From Sergeia podlipaevii (lineage: Eukaryota > Euglenozoa > Kinetoplastea > Trypanosomatida > Trypanosomatidae): a DNA stretch of 17,143 bases. Shown one piece after another: positions 7,824 to 15,078 of the stretch. The stretch covers positions 1 to 17,143 of the forward strand of contig JASANZ010001810.1 of NCBI GenBank assembly GCA_030849805.1. Direction: 5' to 3'. The notes under the pieces were generated by a model. That model searched no databases and was not told the origin of the DNA. It saw only the letters and a list, made by a program, of their open reading frames with translations. The position numbers were made by a program, and so were the translations under genes. How positions within the stretch are numbered: position 1 is the stretch's first letter; each line of letters begins with the position of its first letter.

Positions 7824-8969
7824 CTATTTCCCTCCAGTGAAGATGTGCATCTGAGGCGAAGGCTCAGAGCGCCAAAACTGTGGAGGAACTTCTACAGTCC
7901 CCTGAAGCTTGTGAGCTGCTTCACAGGGCCAGCGTGGATTGAACAAAATGTGGCGTCCAAGAGCCACCGCATCAGCGACGCCGGACACCACTATCGACTC
8001 TGCTTGTTCCGCCTCCGTGATGAGGCCAACCGCGATGGTGTTAATATCCACCGCCTCTCGAATCGCTCGTGCGTGAGGCAGCTGATATCCAGCCGTGATA
8101 GGGATACTTTGTTCCCGGTGCAATCCGCCAGAGGAAACGTGGATGGCGTCACAGCCAAGCTCTTTGAGAGCCTTGCAGAACACAATTGACTCCTCAAGGT
8201 CCCACCCGCCAGCCATCCAGTCGGTGGCGGAGATGCGAACCCAAACAGGATACTCAGCAGGAACAGCTGAACGCACAGCCTGAAACACCTCAAGAGGCAT
8301 CCGCATGCGGTTCTCAAGACTGCCGCCATACTCATCCGTACGCGTATTGGAGAGAGGAGAGAGGAACTCATGTGCGAGGTAGCCATGCGCAAAGTGCAGC
8401 TCCACACCTCCGTCAATTCCGCTTGCGTGCGCACGCACAGCAGCAGACGCAAAAGCAGCGGTGATGTCGTGAATCTCCTTCACTGAGAGCGCATGAGGGG
8501 GGTTCTCGGTGGGTTGAAAAGGAATTGCAGATGGCGCGACAGTTTGCCATCCATCTGGGTGAGTCCCTGGCCTTAACTGCACATCAGAGGGGCGAGTAGG
8601 AGTGAAGCAGGGTCTGCAAGAGGCCTTGCGACCGGCATGCGCAAGCTGAATTGCAATAGGAGTTTGGGAATAAGAGCGGACTTGGTCCATAACAGCTTTG
8701 ATCGCTCCAGCGGTGGAGTCATCCCAAATACCGCAACAGTAGGGCGAAATGCGACCTTCAGGGCTCACCGCGGTTGCCTCTAAGATAATGAAGCCAGCAC
8801 CAGAAGTCGCCAGCGTCCCAACGTGCATAGCGTGGAAGGCACCCATCTTCCCATTCTCCGCGCTAAACATGCACATGGGTGCGACTACAATACGATTTTT
8901 CAGCTGCAAACGCCCTATTTTATATGGAGAAAAAAGAGAGGTTGGTACAGCGGAAAGTGTCGACGCCAT
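7824..8969 (-). CDS. Old Yellow Enzyme, NAD(P)H:flavin oxidoreductase (YqjM/XenA-like, class III)
   Basis: This is an FMN-dependent ene-reductase of the OYE family, 381 residues. It should fold as a TIM barrel and use NAD(P)H to reduce activated C=C bonds, quinones or nitro compounds. Family landmarks in order: KNRIVVAPMCMFS (25-36) with the redox-tuning Cys33 typical of the YqjM class; QLAHAGRKA (108-116); the catalytic pair His192/His195 and Tyr197 in LHFAHGYLAHEFLSPLSN; RTDEYGGSLENR (210-221); the phosphate-binding GRHILFNP (338-345); and a C-terminal QFWR whose Arg367 matches the arginine that reaches into the neighbouring subunit. Two differences stand out: Phe35 replaces the usual Tyr, and one extra residue precedes the catalytic histidines. 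An upstream in-frame GTG at 8987 is not the start, because it overlaps the likely splice AG; the ATG at 8969 is the first after it. No targeting signal is obvious, so it is probably cytosolic. Bacterial-like class III enzymes suggest old horizontal transfer, which is inference. Confidence 0.95.
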   Translation of the reverse strand: MASTLSAVPTSLFSPYKIGRLQLKNRIVVAPMCMFSAENGKMGAFHAMHVGTLATSGAGFIILEATAVSPEGRISPYCCGIWDDSTAGAIKAVMDQVRSYSQTPIAIQLAHAGRKASCRPCFTPTRPSDVQLRPGTHPDGWQTVAPSAIPFQPTENPPHALSVKEIHDITAAFASAAVRAHASGIDGGVELHFAHGYLAHEFLSPLSNTRTDEYGGSLENRMRMPLEVFQAVRSAVPAEYPVWVRISATDWMAGGWDLEESIVFCKALKELGCDAIHVSSGGLHREQSIPITAGYQLPHARAIREAVDINTIAVGLITEAEQAESIVVSGVADAVALGRHILFNPRWPCEAAHKLQGTVEVPPQFWRSEPSPQMHIFTGGK

Positions 8970-8986
8970 AATGAAGTAGACGATCA

Positions 8987-9013
8987 CTGGTGGGAAAAAA
9001 AAAAAAGAGAGAG
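8987..9013 (-). promoter_or_regulatory. trans-splice acceptor for the Old Yellow Enzyme gene
   Basis: On the minus strand the tract is CTCTCTC followed by T12 (8995-9006) and then CCCACCAG, with the AG at 8988-8987. This is a textbook polypyrimidine tract plus acceptor. The leader after the spliced-leader junction would be only 17 nt to the ATG at 8969. It also cuts through the upstream GTG codon, which rules out that codon as a start. Confidence 0.65.
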
Positions 9014-9502
9014 CTAGTGGTAGAAGGTAATTTCGTTCTGGTAGATTACGATACAGCAGAGTAGACGTTTTTTTTTTCCTTGTTCTACTAACTCCCCCCC
9101 TTAGTTAACTATGCCAAAAAAAAATTATGTATAAATATATGAAAAATTGTTAGCGCTAGTAATAAGCGTGTTGATCTGCTTCAAGTAAAAAAAAGAAGGT
9201 AAATAGCGATAAAGCACTCCGTATGGCGCGTAGAAAACAAAAAAAAAACCTGGTGCAATAAAAATTATCAAAGAAAAAATATAGAAGGAGAGAAAAAGGA
9301 AAAATGCGGGGAAAAATGATAATATATAAGTGAAGTACTTTTTAGATGTTCGACACAATGTCCATACATGAAGCCATTGCTTGCACAGGTCAGAGTCCCT
9401 TCAATCAGCATACCACACTCCGGTTGTATAAGGAAAAAGAAGGGGAAAAGAAAATAGACAATGGGTGTCTGCTCTTAAATATATAGATAGATGATATATG
9501 TG

Positions 9503-9529
9503 ATTATTATTATTATTATTATTATTATT
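9503..9529. repeat. (ATT)9 microsatellite
   Basis: Nine ATT units (AAT on the coding strand) lie in the presumed 3' UTR of the cupin gene. An imperfect ACT-type triplet stretch follows at about 9531-9547. No role is evident. Confidence 0.9.
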
Positions 9530-10099
9530 CTTACTACTGCTACTACTTTCATTATTCGCTATCAATACAAGAACAAGAGAAGAAAAGAAGAAAAGGAAAA
9601 CCAAAAACTTGTAAGTGTAGTTGGCACAAGATAATAGTTTCGCTTTTTCTTGTCGCATGAAACCAACTGTAAATAAAAAAAAAAATAGAAAGTACGAAAA
9701 TTGAAAAAAAAAAAACCTGTTGTTGAAAACTATCCCTGTTGTGCATCACTAGTTAAAAAATGGATTACAAGTAACAAAAAGAAAACCAATGATCGTTGAG
9801 AGGAAGAAAAGATTTTTCTCTTGTTTTAAAAAGGAAGACTTTAAAAATAAAAATTGAAACAGGCAGGTAAAATAAAATAAAAGTACAGCACAAAAAAAAA
9901 AAAAAGATTGTCAATTTTAAATCCTACAGAGGTGTATCTGCTCACTAGTATGTAGTGCCGATGTGCATGAACAAAGTCCCTCTATAAAAGAAGAAAAAAA
10001 AAAAAGAAAAAAAAAATGTAATGCTTACTCTTTATTCGTATTCCTTTTTCTGTTATTTCGCTCCCTCTTTTCGGCTTTTGGGGGCATTTTTTTCATTTT

Positions 10100-10759
10100 C
10101 TAGTGGCGGGGAAGCACCTCGTATGCAAGCTGCCGAATAACTGATTCATGTTGAGGGCAGATCTTCATGAGATCATCCTGAGTGAAGAGTTCAAAGTCTT
10201 TAAAATTAAAGCCGGGACTCACAATGCAGCTCACCAGTGAGTACCCGGCTTTCCCGCCAGGAGCCACGGAGCTTCCGAAAATTGCATTCGCAGGAACAGT
10301 ATACTGAAGCTGTTGCCCTTGATCCACCTCGGGGCCAACCTCAGCCTTTGTGTAGCACTGATTCAGTGCCGACATCTCTTGCTTCCGCACCTCGCGAATT
10401 TCGCTGATACACTGAGGCACAAAGCAGGTATTCACGGGAATATCCTCTGGGTTGATATCATCATCATCGGGGCCGCCTATGGCCAGCACCGCTGCGTCAT
10501 CAGGGAGATTCAAGATGCTATGGACGATGAGTGGATCTCCCGCGTGATAGAGCCATATCTCGTCTGAGCGCAGTCGATGAAAATGTGAAGGGCTCTCTGG
10601 TGTGAGCAAAAAGTATATTGTGGTGTAGGCAAAGCGGTTGTTTCCGTTCTGATTACGTACAACATAGTTGGCGCGTGTTGTGCGACGATAAAAGCCCCCC
10701 TCTGGATGAGGGATGAGCTTCAAGGCATCGATCCAGTACTGGGCACTGCGCATGGACAT
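10100..10759 (-). CDS. DUF985 / Cupin_5 family protein
   Basis: The product is 219 residues of the predicted cupin superfamily DUF985 (Pfam Cupin_5), a small beta-barrel family of uncertain biochemical role. Family signatures in order: IPHPEGGFYRRT (16-27), YFLLTPESPSHFHRLRSDEIW (49-69, with His59, His61 and Glu67 as candidate metal or ligand positions), LYHAGDPL (70-77), QYTVPANAIFGS (152-163), and VSCIVSPGFNFKDFELF (176-192). Most family members run about 150-180 residues; this one has an extra segment of about 50 residues between 85 and 148, acidic at first (GGPDDDDINPED). The start is the ATG at 10759: the longer frame begins with TTG right after an in-frame TAG. A second ATG two codons on (10753) is also possible. 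Family assignment is firm; function is unknown. Confidence 0.92.
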   Translation of the reverse strand: MSMRSAQYWIDALKLIPHPEGGFYRRTTRANYVVRNQNGNNRFAYTTIYFLLTPESPSHFHRLRSDEIWLYHAGDPLIVHSILNLPDDAAVLAIGGPDDDDINPEDIPVNTCFVPQCISEIREVRKQEMSALNQCYTKAEVGPEVDQGQQLQYTVPANAIFGSSVAPGGKAGYSLVSCIVSPGFNFKDFELFTQDDLMKICPQHESVIRQLAYEVLPRH

Positions 10760-11254
10760 TTTGACAGACGTGTTCAACTTCTATCCACCAGCAAGAAGGG
10801 CTGAGAGAAAAGAAAGAATGAGGGAGATAGAAAAAAAAAGCTGCTGCACTTCGACTGGGCTTCCTACTTAATGCAAACGTCAAACCGCTTGCAAAAAAAA
10901 AAAAAAAGAGAGAGAGAGAGGAAAAAGAAACGGCACAGATAACAAAAGAGAGAGTGTGCATTATTATATCATATGCCTCAACTGGCCAGCAAAGAAAAAA
11001 GGAAAAGAAAAGAAAAGAAAAAAAAGAAGAAGAAGGAAGCACGAATCACCACTTAAGAAATCAAATCTCAGAAGATCTCTTCTACTTACTATTCGCTAGC
11101 TAGTACGTGTGTTTGTGTGTATGCTTATGTTTGCTGTTCTTAGTTTTGCGCACTCACACTCTTACCGAACCTCTTTATGATTACCATTTTTTCTTTTTTG
11201 ACTCTCATTGAGCAATATATACACGAGCCGCTAACAAACATTGAAAAGAAAGGC
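10760..11254 (-). other. intergenic: leader of the cupin gene and 3' UTR of the TPR gene
   Basis: About 0.5 kb. It carries the splice-acceptor tract of the cupin gene (10888-10930) and a second long purine-rich stretch on the plus strand (10990-11040), which is pyrimidine-rich in sense and might serve as an alternative acceptor tract. No gene was seen. Confidence 0.6.
10888..10930 (-). promoter_or_regulatory. predicted trans-splice acceptor for the cupin gene
   Basis: The coding strand reads TTTCTTTTTC, a CT repeat, T15 (10893-10907) and then GCAAG, with the AG at 10889-10888. The resulting leader of about 128 nt has no ATG before 10759, which supports that start. Confidence 0.5.
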
Positions 11255-13801
11255 CTATTCATTCAATTTGAGATTCGGAGAAGTGCCTTCAGGCCAGTCC
11301 GCAAATGCATCCTCCTGCTGATACGGCAGCGTAACAGGCATGCTCGTCAGATTCTTGGTCGTCTCATCGATTGGCATGGTATACCACGTCGACTGATTCA
11401 TACGCATCTGAAACTCCTTCATAGGGTCTTTCATCTCATCTATCAACCGCTTATGGCGCGCCTCCGTCGTCTCACCCCGACTGTGAGCCATGGCTGCCTC
11501 CTCCTCTAGAATTTCCTGGACAGTGGCGAGGATGTCCTCCTTGCTGGCCTCACTTTCAACCATGTAACTCAGCAACCGATATCGATCCATCATGAGATCA
11601 TGTAGCTGGATGAAACCATCAGCCTTGTAGAAGCTCGCAAGAGTAAGGATGATCTTGATGTTCGTAGGCTCGAGCTCCAACGCATAACGGGCTGCGAGGA
11701 TTGCGTCTGGTAGGTTACCCTTTGGATCCTCACGGTGAAGAATGAGGGAAAGTATGTGCCACGGGATGGCAGCACGCGGCAGCTCCTCTATGGCCTCAAT
11801 ACACAGACGACGGCCAACATGCGTAGACTGCAAGCTGCGGTCGCTAATGTAATCAAAATAGGCCGCGCAGTAGTTGTGGTCTTGATCATCCAGCTCGCCG
11901 GGAGAAAAATCAGATGCTGATGATGATGATGCCTGCAGTGTGAAGGGCGTCAAAGGCCCCGATGTGACCGCGAGAGCAATGGCACCGTTGTTTATGTCGG
12001 TAGCATCATCCTCAGACGCTCCAGTCGACACAACGCTTTCGTGGGCGGAGCTGGCACTCGCAATCGGCTTTCCAACCGCTGCAAGCTGCTTGCGTACACT
12101 CTTCTCTGCTATACGGCGTGCGTAAAGACTGGAGTGACTCCGATACAAACGTAGAAGCCGCTCACACACAGTGTAGCTCTCAGAAAGTCTCCCCACGTAG
12201 TGTAGCGCCGTATAGAGCTTGCACAAGGTAAAAAATTCAAAGTGAAGAGGATCTCGCACCAAGTGTGACCAGTCCCGCACAAGCAGTGTCTTCAAAAAAG
12301 CAATCACCAAAGAGAAAAGCAGTGTAGACTGTGCCTCAGGCGCCATGGAACCCTCAAAACGAGCGAGAAAGTGTTGTGCGTCAATACTACTAAATAGGAG
12401 CTCAATCAACCTGCCTGTATAAACGCGGCCAATGTTGTTTGCAATGGGCCCCAATGTGCGTGCGAAGAAGCGTGTGGTAGCCCCCTCCCCGTTCTCCGCG
12501 CAGTACTTCGCTGCGGCCTCCACTACCATGTCCGCCAGGAGGTTCAAGGCCACCTCCACTGGAGGTATCCGCGCTGGTGTCGATGTCTGTAGGGCCGAAG
12601 GCGCGCCACTCTTATTTCCTCCATCATCAGAAACCACTTTAGCAGAACCGGCAGGTGCCTCTGCGTCTCCGAGGTTCTCCAAACTCTGAGCAGGTGCGCG
12701 GGCTCTCTCCTTTTCAAAGCGCTCACTGAGAAAATCAAGCAAAGGCCGAATACGAACCACCTCTGACGTACCAGTGAAGACCTCTAGGAGCGATTCAATA
12801 GCTTCCACATTGTGCACGTCATCACGCAGGATATCGTAGTTGATGTCTATTGCCTTATCAAACTGTCCAACGCGGCGGTACGCAAGGCCAAGCAAAAACC
12901 GAACATGATTGACATCGTTAATCGTCACAGTAACAACTTTCCCCTCTCGCAACGCGGCGTGGAATATTTCATCGTCAGCAAGTTGACTCAAGTACTGGGA
13001 TCCATCCACGTCACTCTTCTCCTTCGTCTCTTCCTTCTTGTTACTGTGATTACTCTGAAAAGCGTCATGGCGCCGCCGCAACTCCAGTGTTTCCGCACCA
13101 TCTGCAGCCACGGACACGCGGTAACTCTCCTCCGGTGGTGCGGCAGCTCGAAAAGGGTTGGCGCGGTCCTTCAGCTTCGCTTGGCGTTGCTGCCACTTGA
13201 GCAGCAGTTTCTGTTCCGTCGACAATGGTTGGGCAACTTCTTGGCCAAGCAATCCCAAAATGTACTGGAGTTCCCCCTCCAAACCTGATACGGCATCCGC
13301 GGGCCCGAGCGATGAGACAGCATCGTCACTGACGTGCACAATAACTTCCTTTAGAGCACGTGTGCGCGGTGTAGTAAAGCCCTTGTACGCGAGCTCCTCC
13401 CGCTCCAGTAGCTCCTTTTCATGTGCCATGTCCTCCAGTACTGCCTCCCCTTCAGGTGTGAGGCGCTCATACTGTACCATGGTCCTTGGGTGGTTGATCG
13501 GATCCTGAATGTAACCGGATGGGGTATCCGCAAGAGTATTCTCAAGAATATTACGATACAGAAGTGGTCGTGTCATGCTTAGCGCAAAGCTTGTCGCACT
13601 TGCACAATGATGATAGTTGTGGTAATAGGAAAGGTAGTAGTAGTAGTGAGGGTGGATGGGATCTAACGTAGACACAACGAACAAGTCCATGTCAGTGTTG
13701 CTGTTGTGTCGCCGTTGTACAGTAGCGTGCATTGCAACTGCAGGGAAAAGAGAACTCCCCGACCACTCACGTCGGTTGGTGTAGGTTAACCTTCTCAACA
13801 T
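11255..13801 (-). CDS. TPR-repeat protein, conserved hypothetical
   Basis: The product is 848 residues from the ATG at 13801. Tetratricopeptide-like helical hairpins are visible at about 297-335 (FLLGLAYRRVGQFDKAIDIN) and about 680-725 (ILAARYALELEPTNIKIILT). The region between is helical and leucine-rich, interrupted by low-complexity linkers (370-410 and 575-640). The C-terminus (about 800-840) is Trp/Pro-containing and looks conserved in character. TPR arrays act as protein-binding scaffolds; no partner can be named. The first 75 residues are suspicious: residues 1-35 are Arg-rich and nearly free of acid, like a mitochondrial presequence. Residues 53-65 are a Tyr/His string (YYYYLSYYHNYHH) encoded by a pyrimidine-rich triplet tract. 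An in-frame ATG at 13576 (MTRPLLYRNILENTL) may be the true or an alternative start. A three-codon uORF sits 20 bp upstream of the first ATG. Confidence 0.85.
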   Translation of the reverse strand: MLRRLTYTNRREWSGSSLFPAVAMHATVQRRHNSNTDMDLFVVSTLDPIHPHYYYYLSYYHNYHHCASATSFALSMTRPLLYRNILENTLADTPSGYIQDPINHPRTMVQYERLTPEGEAVLEDMAHEKELLEREELAYKGFTTPRTRALKEVIVHVSDDAVSSLGPADAVSGLEGELQYILGLLGQEVAQPLSTEQKLLLKWQQRQAKLKDRANPFRAAAPPEESYRVSVAADGAETLELRRRHDAFQSNHSNKKEETKEKSDVDGSQYLSQLADDEIFHAALREGKVVTVTINDVNHVRFLLGLAYRRVGQFDKAIDINYDILRDDVHNVEAIESLLEVFTGTSEVVRIRPLLDFLSERFEKERARAPAQSLENLGDAEAPAGSAKVVSDDGGNKSGAPSALQTSTPARIPPVEVALNLLADMVVEAAAKYCAENGEGATTRFFARTLGPIANNIGRVYTGRLIELLFSSIDAQHFLARFEGSMAPEAQSTLLFSLVIAFLKTLLVRDWSHLVRDPLHFEFFTLCKLYTALHYVGRLSESYTVCERLLRLYRSHSSLYARRIAEKSVRKQLAAVGKPIASASSAHESVVSTGASEDDATDINNGAIALAVTSGPLTPFTLQASSSSASDFSPGELDDQDHNYCAAYFDYISDRSLQSTHVGRRLCIEAIEELPRAAIPWHILSLILHREDPKGNLPDAILAARYALELEPTNIKIILTLASFYKADGFIQLHDLMMDRYRLLSYMVESEASKEDILATVQEILEEEAAMAHSRGETTEARHKRLIDEMKDPMKEFQMRMNQSTWYTMPIDETTKNLTSMPVTLPYQQEDAFADWPEGTSPNLKLNE

Positions 13802-13809
13802 TCGGTACT

Positions 13810-13821
13810 CTAACAGTACAT
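13810..13821 (-). other. three-codon upstream ORF before the TPR gene
   Basis: ATG TAC TGT TAG on the minus strand begins 20 nt upstream of the first in-frame ATG of the TPR gene. It is in the leader if the AG at 13839-13838 or 13869-13868 is the splice acceptor, but is removed if the AG inside its own stop codon (13811-13810) is used. Of the other genes with a predicted acceptor here, none shows an ATG before the chosen start. Confidence 0.5.
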
Positions 13822-13884
13822 ATATATGTTTATATGACTATGACGAAGTAAATGAAAAAGATATAGTCTATTAAAAAAAAAAAA
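13810..13884 (-). promoter_or_regulatory. trans-splice acceptor region of the TPR gene
   Basis: Coding-strand T12 (13873-13884) is followed by candidate AGs in AATAG (13869-13868), CATAG (13839-13838) and GTTAG (13811-13810). The choice decides whether the short uORF is present in the leader. Confidence 0.45.
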
Positions 13885-14730
13885 CTTTATCTTTCTTTTT
13901 TTGTAAAAGAAATATAGAATGAAGATGCTTTTACTTAACAGCAAATTTTTGTGCTGTGGTTACACTTTCTATATAGTTATTTTTAAGAGGAAAGAGAAGC
14001 GTATATGCTTTATATGCATCCAAGACAGACAGTGCAGTGTCAACGTTATTCTTACAAAAGTACCGCCCGGCATGAACTAAGGGAAAAAAAAAACTCCTCC
14101 TCGTAAAACGAGCTCCACAAATATGCAAAGTCATCATGCCGAAAAAAAAAAAAAGACGTCAAAAGTGAAAAGAGGTAGCACAACTTTCTATTCATGATGC
14201 GACTTTTTTATTCAAGTTGCTATTTTGTTTTGTTATGTTGCCGCTGTGTATTCAATCACATCCCCCCCCCTTCATTAAAGCAAAAACTCAATATCGCTTG
14301 TTTACTTTATAATATTGCCATTGTGATTGTTGTAGTTGCATTATTTTTTTTTTTTGAAAGGAAAAAAGATATATAAGGAAGCAAAGCTGCCCTCTTCGCC
14401 TCTGCCAAAGTGACCAATGCGTATTTGCATAGTGTGCAAGACAGGAGAGAGAGAAAGAAAGAAAAAAAAGGTGCTTGTGCTCGCAAGTGTGTATGTGTGT
14501 GTGTATATATATATATATGTAGGTGTCAGCAAGTAAGTTAAATATACACGATCAAACGCTAAAGGAAGGGGGGAAGGGGGAAAACAGAAAAAAAGAGAAA
14601 GTGTGTGAGTACTTCTCTTTCTGACTCAAGCATAGTACATCACTGTTGCGTGGCAGTTTTCTCTGCTTTTTTTTTTGCTTTCGCAGGCAAAGAAAAAAAA
14701 AAAACTGTAGTGTTGACTGCTAGATAAATC

Positions 14731-14754
14731 AGAGAAGAGAAGAGAAGAGAAGAG
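14731..14754. repeat. AGAGA pentanucleotide repeat
   Basis: Almost five tandem AGAGA units occupy 24 bp in the presumed 3' UTR of the quinone oxidoreductase gene. On the coding strand this is a TCTCT pyrimidine tract, so it could contribute to 3'-end formation. Confidence 0.8.
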
Positions 14755-14989
14755 TGTGTACATGTTTATGCATATGAACGAAAAATTTATATAAATAGAT
14801 AAAGTGTACATTGAGTGCACCCCACAAAGTCTCAATGAAAAGCAAAGAAGAAAAAAAAGATATGCCACCCTCTTACCATCACGCGAGTAGGTACAGCACT
14901 ATCACTACACACGTGGTTCCCAGCCCTTGATATGCCTTTCTCCTCACTCCCTTTCGCATATATGCGTGTGTGTGTATGTCTTTCTCATT

Positions 14990-14990
<1 letters not shown>

Positions 14991-15016
<26 letters not shown>
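14991..15016. repeat. (CT)13 microsatellite
   Basis: Thirteen CT units lie about 62 bp downstream of the quinone oxidoreductase stop codon, in its presumed 3' UTR. They read (GA)13 on the coding strand, the same orientation as the (GA)12 before the orphan gene. Confidence 0.9.
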
Positions 15017-15022
<6 letters not shown>

Positions 15023-15078
15023 TCAATTTCAGTTCATCATTATCATCATCAAAAGCATAAAGTATCAAGAGCGCTAAG

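Larger units (their letters stand above)
8970..10099 (-). other. intergenic: leader of the Old Yellow Enzyme and long 3' UTR of the cupin gene
   Basis: About 1.1 kb without a credible gene. It has many A-runs (T-runs in sense), an (ATT)9 repeat at 9503-9529, and two less AT-rich islands at about 9350-9425 and 9920-9990 that may be message elements. The short ORFs here are rich in F, L, S or N from homopolymers and were rejected. Confidence 0.6.
13802..15078 (-). other. intergenic: leader of the TPR gene and 3' UTR of the quinone oxidoreductase gene
   Basis: About 1.28 kb, the longest spacer inside the array. It includes a less AT-rich stretch at about 13931-14137 with a 68-codon minus frame and a small CTCGT/ACGAG inverted repeat at 14100-14112. 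It also holds a T-tract ending in CCCTTAG near 14080, an AGAGA repeat at 14731-14754, TG/TA runs near 14490-14520 and (CT)13 at 14991-15016. None of the short frames resembles a known protein. A small gene or non-coding RNA near 13931-14150 cannot be excluded. Confidence 0.5.
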
